Below the pieces are notes generated by a model. It worked only from the letters and a program-made list of their open reading frames with translations. It made no database searches and was not told the DNA's origin. A DNA stretch of 64,000 nt from Gymnogyps californianus (lineage: Eukaryota; Chordata; Aves; Accipitriformes; Cathartidae): NCBI RefSeq assembly GCF_018139145.2, contig NC_059477.1, positions 18,835,522 to 18,899,521 on the forward strand. Direction: 5' to 3'. Numbering within the stretch: the first letter of the stretch is position 1; each line of letters starts with the position of its first letter. Below, one piece after another: positions 1-13,085 of this stretch. The position numbers and the translations under genes were made by a program.

Positions 1-3000
1 TAACAGTTGGTCTAGCTAGTAACACTGTCAACACTTTACCCCGTTATTATGTGTTTTGGCTCCCTATGGATTGGAGCTCAGTTGCAATATTCAAGCTGTC
101 TCTAGGCCTGACCATAGCAGTCTGAAAAAGTTACATCTTTGCCAGCACAACATCGTCCGTGGCCGTTTATAAAGCCAAAGAAAGTGTCAGGCAATGTGGG
201 AAGACTTAGAAATACATTAGTGCATGAAAAAGAATTTCACAAAAGCTGGATATGGATTTGATAACACAGATCTGTTTGAGGAGGAATTACCCCAGACTTT
301 ATTATTTCAGAGTTCCGTACAAAAATCAAACTTGTCATTTAGTTTTTCTACTTCAAAATTTCTCCTCTGAACCCTTTGGGAGATGTTATATAAAATACTA
401 CATAGTATTAGCTAAGAGACTTTTAGAATTGGTTATGGTAAGTTTACATAGCAATTTGAATGTCTGCCAATGTTAGTGTTTTAGCAAAAGACTTTCTTCC
501 TTTCCACACCCTTTAAACATCCGTAAAGTATTTCCAAGAAAAGAAACAAGTGTAAAGATAATACAGTATGTTTGGCATTTCTGATAAAGAAAGGTCTGAT
601 TTATGAACCTTTTGCACACCACTCATGTTCACAATTCATAGACTTAAACCCCTTTTTTCCTTGCACATGCAATTTCCTTCTGTATCATAAACAAAGAGTG
701 GGGTTCCTGAAGGCAGGTGAAATTGGCTTACATAACTTACATAGTATTCTATCATGACAACAGGGAGCACATTTATTTTCCTTGAAGTTTCCTGGTATGA
801 TGATTGCAGAAATAACTGGCTTGTGTTCAATCCACATACAAATATAGAAGCACAGAGGAGGTACACTAACCACATCTAGGGAAAGCCAATGCTCTCCATT
901 TTTCCAGAGGATACCAGGGTTTGCATCCTCTTAATGGATCCTGGAAGCAGTAAGAGGCTGGAGCTGAGGTTCCCCTGTCCTGCAGTTAGTGGAATTAATC
1001 GGAAGAGCGATGGGGCATGTGCAACATCCCAGAAAGGTCTTTGGAGTTCTAGGTAAAAGTTTGTTTCTGCAGCTCAGCAGAGAGTCCTTCTGCACAATTG
1101 TATCATAAGGGCCATGAGTGAATTTCTGAGCCTAACTTTCAGATTTTGTTGTGTGTAAATTACTGCAGTAGAGTTTTACAGCTATTTTTCTCAGTACTAA
1201 TTTCAATGTTTAATTGATGCAGCCAATACATATGAAGCTTTTAGCCTCTCCAAAGAAAGATTAACTCTTATATGTTTGTTGGCATTTGTATTCATTTAAT
1301 TTTAGACTAAACATTTAAAAAAGAGAATTCACCTTTTGCATCTAAATGATCTGCATGGATTCACTGAGGATCTGAGGCCATTCCTAAAAGGGGACATATT
1401 CTTTGCTATTATAAAACCGTAGAGTGAAATGAAGCCATCTGCGTGACGGATGTGCTGCATGATGTAAAATTGTCATTAACCTTAACCACAGCACCGTTAA
1501 ACTGGTCAAAAAACAAGACTATGCAACATTTGGGCATACAATTAATATATTTACTAATCTTTATTTAACTAGGAACAACATCTCTCTCAACTATAATCTT
1601 TTACTGCAGGTATTTGTGGCCAAAGGAGCACTTACACTGTCTTGTTACTTCTGTCTCTCTTATGTAGTGCCTAAAAGAACAGCAAAAATATACTTGCAGG
1701 GTATCTATTTTTAATGTGTAATTCTTAGAGAATAGAGATTGTCACAGTTGAGAGGTGTTATAGAACACCTAAATAGATGCTAAATATGTCTGGACCCCAG
1801 AACATGGTAACTTTGCAGGACAGTGGCTGATCTGAAACAAAGTCTTTATTGAGAGACTGTAACAACTCTACAGGAGGTTTTATGAGCTTTAGTGTAAAGA
1901 ATCTGTGCGCTAAAGAGAGACTAAGTAGACCTTGACACAATTGACCATTGTGGTCTACTCTGTCAATAATATGCATACTGAAGACAAGTCATTAGTCTGC
2001 AGACTGGAGTCTCCTGCACCGCACCATGACACATCCAACCCTACATTCTCTATCGCTACCACCTATTGATAACATGCATATAAAATTCTTTTGTATGTGC
2101 TTTGCAGTGGAAAAATATTATGGATCATTGCGTCTCAGAAGCATTCTCTGGGAACTTCCATTTGACAGTAAAACTCCATACTGCAGGAAAACCTTCCTAC
2201 TCATGATTTTAGATTAATTCAAGACAATAAACAGCATTTTTAATATTCTTCTATTGTGGGATTGTTTATTTCATAACTGAATTCAATCAAAATAGAAATA
2301 ATCTTTTCTAAAAGAAATAATCACCTTTCTAGAAAAGATAGATTGTAATAATGGGTTAGTATATATCTGCAAGTGCAAAGACAGAATTAAGGTTGAGAAT
2401 TTATCATTAACAGGCATAAGCGTTACTGGATTATCAGGTATGGCGTACCATACAGTATGTTGCAGTCACTCCTTACTACTTTGAAAAAATGGCATTTATT
2501 ATTAACTTTAAGCTCTCCAGTTCAGTGAGTTTGTCAGAACCTTAAATTTATAGATAATTTATAATTTAAATTAGGATATTATGTAAATTGTATATGATTT
2601 TTTCTGGAAATTACTCCTTATCCTTTAAAGATAACAGTAGATGAAAAATACCTGTTAGTAATGTGTGCACTCCCAAGGACAGGGATTCAAGGGACTACAG
2701 ATGCATATTCAAATCATATTGAAGAAACAAGACTGCAGTTTTGTTTAGTTTAATGTCTGCACTAGAAATTTCATAAATTTTCTGTTCAGAAAAAACAGAA
2801 ATGAACTGAAAAAGGGCATGAAAACAGCTTTATTTGTAATACTTCCACTGTTTGCTTTTCAGCTTTGATTAAAACATTGTCTATTAAAGAGTCTTCTCTC
2901 TTTCTAGGTCTTAGTCCCATTTTAAGTTTTGACTTTATTTGCGTGTGAATAAAAACATCTTTATGGCAACAACTGGAAAATCAACAACTGAAAGTTCTTT

Positions 3001-5157
3001 TGAGCAACTTCCTTTGCAGTCCTATGCATTGAGAACGTCTGTGCATCGGTTGCAAAATTGTAGTTCAGTTTTTATTTTCTTCTATTTTCTGAGCAGAGGC
3101 AAGATGATAAGGATGGTAGTGTTTTGTATTTAAACCACAGAAAACCTGCTAATGGTGCTAGGAATGCAGAATGTACTGTGGGTACTGACATAGGCAAAAC
3201 AGTGCACATGCCATGTGACACATCAGTGATGAATCAAGCAGGGAAACTGCATTCTCCTGTGACTGGCTCTGCGCCAGTGAATCCTTTCACCCAGGTGTGG
3301 TACCAGTGCTCTACTCCTGTGCCCAGATGCCCAGTGAACTCAATCTGCTGGGATTTAAGAGATTTGTCTTCCTATTTTGATCATAAAATGGGAGCCTTTA
3401 CATTCAAATGTCATGATGGTAATGTAATACATAACAGACATTTTGTGTTGGTGGTGAAAATACATTAAAGTTAAAAAAAAATTATATGACATTATTGGAA
3501 GCAGCTCCTTTAATTTGTTGCTTTGATTTCTTGATTGTTTGGACTTCTGAACTTTTTTATCTTTTCATACAAAGCACATGGAGTTTATACTCAGCTGAAT
3601 GCAACTTGTGTTCAGAAAAAGCTCAGTTTTGCTTATGTTTTCTGGGCCATCTGCAAAGTAAACACAAGAATCAGCAAACTTACTTACAAAGCCAGTTGTT
3701 TGTCCTAGCTCAGGTCAAAACACTGAAAGTTTGCCTGTGAACATTCTCTGAAATCCAAATGACTTATTATCAGGCTTCCTTTGCTTTTGATCCTGTTGTA
3801 GGATGATGTGTTTTCCTAATGATGCAGAATCTCTCATTAAGTTCAGGAAACAGGATATAAGGATAAGTCAATTGACTCAATTTATGGGCATAATAAAGCA
3901 GGCCCTATTACCTTCAGCAATCAAGGCAAGACAAGGTGAAACACAAAGTTGTAAAGTTATTATGACAAATAACTTAGTATTTACCTGCAAATAGAGTTAA
4001 TACACTGTGGTTTTGACACAGAATTTGAGGTATTAAAATCTGAAAATAATAGTCAGAGTCTATTGTTTAATCTGTCATCTCAGAATATTTCAGAATTCAT
4101 TCAAAGCCAGAAATATTTGTTACTAAAGCATGATGAATGACAACAATTTTTTTAAGTATTTCCTAATGTCTGCTCTACATCTCCTTTTGGCCTTTCTGAG
4201 TCAGTGTTAACAGCTAGGGTATTTTTTTTTTCTTACTTGTAATATAATTAAAAACAAATTTAGCAGGAGAATAGAAGTTTTGTCCATTGGAGGCCTGTTA
4301 GTTTTTAGGAAGGTGATTGGCAATGTACACAGCTGCTCCTGACAATTATAAAGTTAAAACAGTGACACAAGGGAAAGAGGCTGAATTTACCAAATATGGT
4401 TTCCTTTGTATGTCAGTGAAAACAAATCATTGAACTGGCTAGAGTTCTTCTTGCAGGATGCATAAATTAAACTCCTTTACACATACTGCATTACGGAAAT
4501 TACAGATGAAACTTTATATCTTCCCAGAGAAAATGCAATAGATGCTTCCAAACTGCATGGAACACAGTAGCAGGTAAAGAAAACATTGGCAATTAGGATT
4601 TAAGCTATACTTTTTGCCTTGATAGGAAAAGAAATACTTTTAATTTCAGCTGGAATATAGTCCAAAACCGGCAGAGAGAAATTGCTTATTCATGCAATTA
4701 AAAGTTGCCTTGAACTTCATCTACCTATACCCAACTAAGTTCAAAATTATGAAAAGAGGTCTTGTGTGTGTGCATTAATTAAGTCTGTCATGGTACAAAT
4801 ATTGCCAAAGGAGGAAAATGGGACAATACTGAAGGAAATGTTTGAAGCAAGTTGTCGGTCATTGGTACTATTCCCTGGTATTGAACTATGGTGCTTAGGA
4901 ACAAGTCTGTATTGAGGTGCTCTGACTCTGTATGTGTTGTTATTCTGGGTAATATTTAACGCAGGGCTTTGACCACCTACAACACTTTCTGTAAGGAAAG
5001 ATACGTTCATCTAGGTGTCTTACGTCCAAATTCAGTTCAAACAATAATACTTCACTCATGTTATTTTTTACTTGTTCAAAACTTCTTCTGTGGTGTTACA
5101 CAGGAAGCAGATATTCTAAGGAGGATGATGTGAGTGACCCTTACATATCCTTTTAAT
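1..5157. other. AT-rich noncoding stretch, no gene recognised
   Basis: I see no supported gene. The longest frame (3124-3468, plus, 114 codons) has no recognisable domain and no splice or codon-bias support, so I treat it as chance. The only structure noted is the hairpin at 2301-2339. Confidence 0.6.
2301..2339. repeat. Inverted repeat (10-bp arms)
   Basis: The arm atcttttcta at 2301-2310 is exactly complementary to tagaaaagat at 2330-2339, with a 19-nt spacer. The 10-mer agaaataatc also occurs twice nearby (about 2294 and 2313). This is visible in the sequence; a function is not implied, and short AT-rich palindromes arise readily by chance. Confidence 0.6.
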
Positions 5158-5245
5158 GTTTGTTTGTAAAGTGCTTTTGAATCTTAAGGAATTGTAAGTG
5201 CTAAGTGCAAGGCATCATGAATATTATATAAATGTATGTTCATTA
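5158..5245 (+). repeat. Degenerate old interspersed-repeat tail (tentative)
   Basis: The string beginning tttgtaaagtgcttttga, followed by a weakly matching 'taagtgctaagtgcaagg', resembles the 'tttgtaaagcgcttt' segment common in old amniote repeats. The resemblance is short and from memory, so the family is left open. Confidence 0.3.
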
Positions 5246-8092
5246 GCATTAAAAATTCAGAAACAAATTATTTCCAGTGCCAGAACTTATTCTTATGTTC
5301 AGTCACTCAACAGGCAAAATTAAATTAAAGTACTAGCAACACCATTCCTGTGCCAGGAAAGATACTGTATTTCAAGACAAGGGGCAAAGGAAGTAGAATC
5401 AACATTGTAAACATTGTCACTATCCACTTTGTACAACTGCTGGATAAAATTATCTTGTAAGCCCATTTACCATGTCTCACCTTGCTTTTTCTCCCTTGAT
5501 ATTTGTGCCTACACTTCTGAATAACTACTGGTTACTAAAGTAGTCAAAATAAAATATAACAGCAGGGACAGTGCAGCTGCTGTGTAAGGTAAAGGTAGCA
5601 ACAATATTGATGATTTTACTAACCTACTTAGTGAATGAGAATTTACCTTGGGAATAGGGATGAGTTTGTTCTCCATCATTGTTATTTCATTCATCAGCTA
5701 GATGTGGCTCTGGGCAACTGGTATGCTATTTGCCTCTCCTGGTTTTAGCTTGTTTTTTGGCCAGAAAGATTTGCATTTTGTTTGTTTGCTTCTTGTACTT
5801 GCTCTGAGCAGTAAGGAAAAGGAGACTGCTGCTCTGTGAGGAATCTGAAACTGAACCCTTACAATGTCCAAAGAGCCAGAAAGCCTTGTGACTCTGTGCC
5901 CTAGGATTTGTAGTTGTTTGGGAGGAGCCTAGCCTTTTGATTCAGCTGATTTTTAATTTTTAACTTTGCAGGTGACAACAACTTCCAGTGGCTGTAGTAG
6001 CTGAACCTGATTTTGCAAGAGCATTTATGGTGTTTCTTTAAAAATCAGTTTGTTGCTGCTGTTAAAGAACTTGAATAATTTTTGAATGCTGCTTGTGATC
6101 AGATAATATCCACAGAAGGAAGAGAAATTCTTATTTTCCTACTTGTTCATGTTCATAACTAAGCCTTTTCTACGATTGATATGTGTATGTAACTCCCATT
6201 CATCTCCTTCATTGACTCTCTCTCTGATTTCAAACCTCATTTGAAACATATTTTCTCTCTCCTGTTGTTTGTTACTTAACTCCATTACTTAGTTACTAAA
6301 CATATATATTGACAAATACATAGAGTAATACTGAATGGCTTGTGAACACGTGTATTTTTACTGCTTTGTCCTCTTAGCTACAGCTGAAAAAAAATTAAGA
6401 AAAAGCATATATTTTTAGATTTAATATTCTGACGTACCTGCAAATTAAATGTGAAGTTTCGTGAATCTTATCAAAATTTATTAACCTCTTTTTGATTAAA
6501 GATATTTTGCCAACATATGCCCTTTCATCTTCTAGGTTTTGAAAACAGCATAGAAAAAAAGCACAAACTTACTGACTTCTCCCCAGTATAGGAAGGTGAG
6601 AATCAAAGCTGAAGGCCTAATAAAAAAAATAAAACCCCTAAACTTTCTGGGAGAGTTTCAAGAGATTTCAATGAGCTTTCGATTGTGGTACCAACAATGT
6701 AGGCAAAATTCAATTTTACTGTGGTACAGACTTCTGGAACAGAATGAAGGCTGGGATTTGAGGAGGCTAAGGATGTTAGGGGAAAGGGAAGTTCAGTTGC
6801 TGAGGATCTGAAAGCAGACATTGGTCAGTAGGGCTTCAAGAGGGAGAATTTTAGAAGATTGTAGGTGGGGATGAAGACTTATGGAGTCAGTAGAGCTCTG
6901 GAGAATTTGGGGTCTGAGAAATCATAGCATTCGATTTGAGAAATCACAGGACGGTGTGAAGGTGAGCTTTGGGGGAGACCTTAGTCATGTACAAGCAACA
7001 AGTGCTCTGAAGGAGTTAGGGAAAAGGGACTGGAAATACTCAATAGGTTTCAGGGTATGCATCTTTGTTGAGTCTGTGGTTGGTGGTCGGGCAGGTATAT
7101 GGTTCTGTTTGTCCCTTTCAGCCTTTCTGGGGACCCATTTTTAACCTTCCAGCAGAAGCTGCTATTCAATCTTCTGAGTTTCCTGGAAGGTGAAAGAAGG
7201 GAAAGAGGAAGAAGGCAAGGTCCAAAGAGTTTCCTGTGTGGGGGAGGTTAAGACCAGAACTAGGTCTGGGAAAGAATGGTGTAAGTACTGAGAAATGAAC
7301 TGCACTCATTAGAGCAGGGCTTTCTTCTCCTTCTGGGAATATCTGCTGGTACTGAGAGAAACAGGCAGTGATAAACACTATGCCATACACTCTCCTGGGC
7401 AGCAATGGCAGGAGCAGTTGGCTGTGAAAGCAGAAGTGGTTCAGACTAGGTCTCTTGTCTCGTTAGACACAAACAAGGTAAGCACTATGTCACTGCAGGC
7501 TGTTCCTACTTTGTCGCTTGAGTCTTCTGGTCATGTGTGAGCAGCATGGGAAAGTTTGTAAGCCCTTCCTAGAGAGTGTGTAGTTCTCATTTAAGCTAAC
7601 GGTTGGTTGGTGTGTATATTGATGATAAAACAATCAGGATAGAACTGAAAATGTATGTAGCAAATGTTAACTTCCAGGCATATATATTTCTTTTTAAAGT
7701 TGTATATAAGAAAAAACCCTCTATAGCTGCTTTGTGAACTAACAAACACAGATCCAAGTATTGGTCATAGGAGCTGTAGGTGGTTGCTGAGTAGCCAACA
7801 TTTATATTTTAAAAAGTCAGTGCACATTTGAAAAAGTTCACTGCACATTCATGTGTCACTGCATGTTTTTATGGCCCTGCTGTGCATGCAGAATTGTTTG
7901 TTTTCTTCAGATAGAAAATAGTGTGAACCTGACCAGCACTACATAATAGCATAGACTCCTCTTCTAACATCTGGTTCCTTTCATACTGTAATAGACAAAC
8001 AGCTAAATGTTCAGTGGCTTAATTTCTTTTTCTTTTTGTAAATCTGAGGCATTCAGATGCTTATCAGATCCTGACGGGCTTGCTGTTTTTAC
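5246..8092. other. Noncoding stretch, nothing recognised
   Basis: The frames here are short (under 90 codons) and without recognisable motifs. The part from about 6.6 to 7.4 kb is more purine-rich on the plus strand than its surroundings, but I can assign no element to it. Confidence 0.55.
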
Positions 8093-8172
8093 TTAGGCAA
8101 AATCACTACTGACTTTGAAGCCCATATCAGCTTTGTTTAGCTAATGAGCATTGACTTGAGAATTTGGCCCCA
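8093..8172. repeat. Decayed MITE-like fragment (tentative)
   Basis: The segment begins with ggcaaaatcactactgactt and ends with gagaatttggcccc. This matches the layout of old bird/reptile palindromic elements that combine 'gcaaaactcc', 'tgacttcaatggga' and 'ggatttggccc' blocks. The palindrome is badly eroded here, so the assignment is weak. Confidence 0.35.
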
Positions 8173-8774
8173 AATTCCTTTTATAGATAAATCATCTGGA
8201 GCGCTCACATAAGCAAACTGACTACTTACATTTCCAGTATTTTGGGGGTTTCCTAGCATCAGGAGCATCACAAAAGTGAATGAACTTTCTCACAATCCTT
8301 CAGTTTCAAATTAGGATTGGGAATTTGAAATAGACATTTATATAAAATGCAATTTTCCTGGCAGGAAAATGAAGTAAGTTCAACAACTTTATACCCAGTA
8401 ACACTCCCACAGAAACAGATAGCAGTAGTATCAGACTTCAGTAGGAGCAGGAATGACAAAGAATGCTAGGAAATAGGACTGTGTGACCAGACCTTTGAGG
8501 ACTTACATCTGCAAAACATTATATAACATGTGGGCAGCTACACAGGTGTTATAAAACTGCTGGTGTTGAGGGACTATTTGATTAGCTAATTACCCTTATA
8601 AAGGGACAACTTAATCTGGGTGAAACTCCCCCAGCTGAAAACTAATTTTGTCATTCTATTTTCAAATTTTCTCTCTACAAATTGCAGTTAAAAATAATTG
8701 GAAATTTAGAAGAAAAGAAAGACAGAAAAAGAGAATCTAATTTGTCAATAAAAAAAATCAACTTTTAAAATTCC

Positions 8775-8790
8775 TCCCTGGTGGTCTGGT
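8775..8790 (+). repeat. tRNA-Glu 5'-end-like motif, copy 1
   Basis: The string tccctggtggtctggt matches the first part of vertebrate tRNA-Glu with one difference (tctGgt for tctAgt), and is followed by attattaaat. The rest of a tRNA (anticodon arm, B box, acceptor 3' strand) is absent, so this is not a tRNA gene. Confidence 0.5.
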
Positions 8791-8926
8791 ATTATTAAAT
8801 ATTCCCCTTGATTTTTTTTATCTTGGTTTATTGGAGGGAGAAAAACAATTATCTGTAAACGTAATTTTTAATGCATGGTAATAAAAATAAATGGTACAGC
8901 TCTGCTGCTGCTCACCTAAATCTTCT

Positions 8927-8946
8927 TCCCTGGTGGTCTAGTGGTA
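8927..8946 (+). repeat. tRNA-Glu 5'-end-like motif, copy 2
   Basis: Bases 8927-8945 (tccctggtggtctagtggt) equal the first 19 nt of vertebrate tRNA-Glu as I know it, including most of the A box; identity then stops and the sequence continues attaaataat. The similarity to copy 1 continues on both sides (a t/c-rich leader upstream, attaaat and ttcc downstream), so the two look like a local duplication of about 35 bp, about 152 bp apart. It could descend from a tRNA-Glu-headed SINE or a tRNA fragment insertion, or be coincidence. Confidence 0.55.
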
Positions 8947-9364
8947 TTAAATAATCTGTTCCACATGTATTCATCATTTGCTGACAGGAAAAGGAAAACT
9001 TTTTACATTTTATTGTCCACAAAACAAACACAATATTAGTTAATCAGGTGGGGAAGACTTTTCTGAGGGTCACTCAAGAAACAAAAGAAACCTTTTACTT
9101 TCCCAGCTGGTGTAATTTTAGCTCTTCTAATTTACATGACAATTAGCATGAAACTAGAAGGGCAGAAATTATTTCCAGGATGCCCTTTGTGTTCGGTTCT
9201 ATTTTGGCCAGATAATATTTGTTATGGTTTTATTCTTTTCTGCAACAAATTAGTTAAAGTAATGAGTGTTTGCCACAAATTATCTCATTGCTGATGAGTC
9301 ATTCCTTTGCTTTAGGATATTTACTGTCTGTTTTACACTCATCCATAACACTTTTTTAATGTAA

Positions 9365-9520
9365 ATCTCACAGTGCTTTACTAAATTAGACCAGCAAACA
9401 TTATCCTTCCTGTTTCAAAGACTGATAAACTGGGAGGTGGTGGTGTGCAGTGTGGACTTGCCTGCAACTGTGTGGCGATTCCATGACAAGAGAGGAAAAG
9501 AGAACCCCAGTCTCTGGGGT
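9365..9520 (+). repeat. MIR-like SINE/LINE-tail fragment
   Basis: In order, blocks resemble known amniote MIR/CORE-type consensus pieces: ctcacagtgctttact, cattatccttcctgtttcaaagactgataaactggg (compare 'tattatccccattttacagatgaggaaactg'), then gacttgcctgcaactgtgtgg and agagaaccccagtctctgg (compare 'acttgcccaaggtcacacag' and 'gaacccaggtctc'). The order and spacing fit; the copy is heavily mutated. The family name is a judgement from memory. Confidence 0.5.
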
Positions 9521-12454
9521 TTTTCCCATCTTACAGACCTCTAGTATCTTTTACTTCAAAACCATGAAGATTTTATTTTCCAAATGTCCTTAAAGAAAAT
9601 AAGCTTTTGGCAATGGAAGTGGAGTCCTCATTAATTCTTACTCATCTTCTTTTCTGGTGTTTTTGCAGCTTTTAAAAACAATGCTGGACAAATTTTCCCT
9701 TGACTAGTTTTAAGCAGTGTGATGTCATGGTGTGTGTACTCTCCTCTCAGAGAAGAGAGACCAAAAAATATTGATTTGTTGGACAGGGTATTATATGTAT
9801 TAATACTGAATTTTGAAAATGCAACGTTTCCGCACTGTTATAATTTTAGTTTTGGCATAAAGTTTAGTAACGTATTTTAGAGATTTATCTGTGCTAACTG
9901 ATGATTCTTTTCATTTTATAAAACAATATATATGATTTACTTATTAAATACAAGCCGATATTATTAACATATAAATCTCAAGTATTAAACTGGGTGTATA
10001 CTTCATATGGCACATTGGGGATGTTGACAGAAACTGCTTCATTTCCTTTGGGTTGTTTTACTTTGATACAGTTTGGACATTGAAAACAGCAGTGGGTAGA
10101 AAATGCATACTGGATCATTTTTACAAAAGCTAGTGCAGGGGCTCTTTTTTTCTAAAAAGCCTGTAAATAACAAAAGCATAATAGACTGCCACGAGATGTA
10201 ATTTTGATCTCATTATGCTGTGAAGGCTTGATAACTCAAGAGAGGTAAACCACCAGAGAGGAATAGATTCCCCATCACAATGATGTTAAAAGTAAAAAAT
10301 CGTTCCAAAGGGTTCACAGCCCATTCTTGGGAAGCACAAATATTTTTGCTTTAGAATAGGAAGATACGTACATTTGTTTTTAAACATTAATTGCTTTCAT
10401 CTCAGAGGTATAAAATAATTAACTTAAACTCTGATAAAATCTGTAGTTTGTAATTGAAAACATGTGCATTGTGGGACCAGTGGAATGTTTCCAGCTGAGC
10501 TGTGTGTGGCAGAAAGGAATCTCTACAGAGCTCAAAGCATTCCTGGTTTTATGGTAAATGTCTCTTTCTCCTCACTGAATTCTTATTAATCAGTTTTATT
10601 TACATGGCATTGTAGTGTTCTACTGAAGAGTAAAATGCTTTAAAAACATTTTGAAAGAGACATAAGAGTCCTTGAGGGAGTAGACTTTAATTTAGCAGCA
10701 AGTTCCGTTATAAACCACATTCAGTGATAAGGCTTTAAAAAACCCCAAACTTCTTATGTGTGTATGTATGTACGTATTTATTTTCTACTGATGTTGTTGG
10801 AGAGACGTCTTGGGAAACTCCCTTATAGTGGAGTGATGAATGACTTGTGTGGCAATGATAAGGATATATTTTATTAGGACATAATATTTGTTCACATTAA
10901 CTACCATGAATATATTATAAAAACTTTTTCATTAAACAACTGCTCTCTGAGGCATGTAGTTCCCAGGGATAGTAACACAAACTAGAGTACTGTCTTTGGG
11001 GCAAATGTCACACTGTTAAAAGTGAAGATTGAAAAGGAAAACCTAATCTAAAACCATTACTTGTCTCTAGCAAACAGCTTCTTTTTCCCCAAAACATTAC
11101 TGATTGATAGCTTCTAGAGATTGTTAAATTCTCAGCAACAGAGTCTATCGTCATTTTCCCCAAATGCCTGAAGATATTTCATTTATTTCCTAATCTGGTT
11201 ATCTGTAGTACCATAGGGTTGATTCAGTTTTAATCCCTGTAGCATTCCTCAGAAGGCAATCTTTGTGTAGTTACATGGGAAAAAAGTTCAATCTGTGTTA
11301 CAAAACCTTCCTAGGCCATAAGTAAATATGTAGTAGCTTGCCTGTAGTAACTCCTGTGTTGCTGTGGCTGTTGTGTTGCTGTGGGACTATCAGTAGTCTT
11401 ATTAGATAGTTCAAAACAAGCTCAGATATACCTATGTGAATTGCAGACCTGCTTTTAAACTGTAATATAGACATGCACTCTGATTCATTTCTAAAATACC
11501 GCATACAATTTTGTTAAGGTGGAGAGTCTACAAAAAAAGCACTATCTGATTGTGTAAATGAATACTGGAAAAATATTTAATTATAGAATGACACTCAGGC
11601 TTTGCAGGTACTTAATTAGCCAGAATGCTTTTAAAAAGCACAGTGATAAAAATGGAAATTCCATTGCATAGACTGTCTCCAGAAATCTTTCTAGTGGGAT
11701 GGCAACTCTGCAGCACAGATCTCTGTAGCTTAAGTTAATTGAGAAACTAGAAGTAACCATTAGAGGTTACTATTTTCTCTAGACCCCACCATAACTTGGG
11801 GGGAGAAAAGCATTTTGTTAATGAATTGTGTATTACAGCAAAGGAATGCAATGTTTTATTCTCTGTTCTGGAGACGTAGGATCCTTCTGGTCCCACTTCT
11901 ATAAAGCCTTTCTGATTTCAGATGACTCAATTCTCAAATCTGAAATCATTACTCCAGTGTAACAGCTTTCAATACAAGAAGAATGTAAACAACTTCATGC
12001 TTTGAAAGAACATTGAATTATTTTTGTTTTGTTTTCTTTTTTTTTCCTCCAAAGTCAGTCTGAAGTAGAAAGTTATCATAGGACATTCACTCTTAAGCCA
12101 CTGAAAAGAGCTTTAAGTGTTCAATGTTAAGCTTTAAGTTTGGCAAAAAGCTCTCAGCTCTGGTAAATGCACAGAGATTTCCTGGAATAAAAAAGGTTTT
12201 AATTTCAGGATAAGAATTCATGGCTAAAACTACGAAAAAACAGTCTCCTGAGCCCATTCAGCTCCACCCACCAAATCTATTTGAAGCATTAAATTTTTGT
12301 AAAAGCCAAAATAGATTCTTCACTACAAATAAACATACCACCTACCCTTGTGCTAATATATTCTAAAGTACCAGGAACTTACACACTAATTACAATTAAA
12401 ATAGTATTATTCTAATATGAACGGGAATCTAAAGGAAGCTAGTGCGTGTCCAGT
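9521..12454. other. Noncoding stretch with one candidate regulatory segment
   Basis: No gene recognised. About 10430-10620 has low repeat texture and several TEAD-like core motifs (ggaatgt, ggaatct, gcattcct) close together, which could mark an enhancer; this is weak. The hairpin at 11913-11948 lies in this stretch. Confidence 0.4.
11913..11948. repeat. Inverted repeat (10-bp perfect arms)
   Basis: tgatttcaga (11913-11922) is exactly complementary to tctgaaatca (11939-11948) around a 16-nt spacer. It could extrude as a small cruciform; it is too short for a microRNA precursor. Confidence 0.65.
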
Positions 12455-12777
12455 TTGAAACAAACAGAAGGGATCCTTTTTCACACAAAAGAAAGTAAGC
12501 AGTGGAATTCTTGACCTCAATGTTTAGGTTTAGTATTGAACATGCAAAAAATTCATTATGATTCAAAAAACTATTAGACAAATTTCTGAGAGAAAAATAT
12601 TAAATACAAATTTACTGCTTTCACTCAGAAAGTCCCCAAAGTACAGATTGCTAGGAGGTGAAAGACTATTCTGGAGAAATACCAGTATATGATATATAAT
12701 CCTTCCGAAGCATCCTTATTGGCCATAACAGAAGACAGGATGGGGGATTAGACAGATTTTGGTATGACCGTTCTTCT
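12455..12777 (+). mobile_element. Ancient CR1/L3-type LINE, 3' end
   Basis: Successive blocks follow the 3' region of amniote CR1/L3 LINEs: a 'cttttttcacacaa' block, 'gcagtggaattcttgacc' (compare 'tgtggaattccttgcc'), 'attcaaaaaactattagaca' (compare 'ttcaaaaaaggattagata'), then 'catccttattggcc', 'gaagacaggatgggggatta' and 'ggtatgaccgttctt' (compare 'cagtatggccgttctt'). The sense strand is plus. The protein frame is broken and the copy is 5'-truncated, as usual for this family. I am fairly sure of the superfamily and unsure of the subfamily. Confidence 0.75.
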
Positions 12778-12943
12778 GTTGATACACTGCTGTAATATCA
12801 TTACTTTGACAGCACTAGTCCTTTGTCACAGAGTAATTCTTCTTGCAGTTGTTACTCTCTTTGATATTTGCACTAATATCAAGGACATCAGTCTTCGTAG
12901 TTAAAGCTAAGAATCACAATAGTCAGTATTTATGGGCATTACT

Positions 12944-13085
12944 CTTATTTCTGTTATTGCCTCCTTATGTGACTTGAGGGAATTCTTCAGCTTGTGTGCC
13001 TCTGTTTACCTAACTTAAGAAACTATTTTTGAGTTTTCATTAGCTGAGTGTTAAGATTCTTGGTGAGGTTAAAATAAGAGTCAAT
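12944..13085 (-). repeat. MIR-like SINE fragment
   Basis: tgtgacttgagggaattctt, then cttgtgtgcctctgtttacc and a later cttggtgaggttaaaat block parallel the MIR strand reading 'gtcacttaacctctctgtgcctcagtttcc...cacagggttgttgtgaggattaaat'. It lies opposite in sense to the MIR-like piece at 9365-9520. The match is spread over about 120 bp and is degenerate. Confidence 0.45.

Larger units (their letters stand above)
8640..9330. other. Candidate conserved noncoding block
   Basis: This AT-rich block has many short homeodomain/POU-like motifs (aataattgg, taattttaatgcat, tagttaatcagg, caattagcatg, aaattagttaaag) and lacks the decayed-repeat texture of its flanks. It also holds both tRNA-Glu-like motifs. 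Sequence texture only suggests constraint: this is inference, and no alignment was possible. Confidence 0.3.

Noticed and set aside
3124..3468. 114-codon plus frame with several Cys
   Set aside because: No cysteine spacing typical of a known fold and no supporting gene structure.
8927..9000. A tRNA-Glu gene
   Set aside because: Only the first 19 nt match; anticodon arm, T arm and B box, and the acceptor 3' strand are missing.
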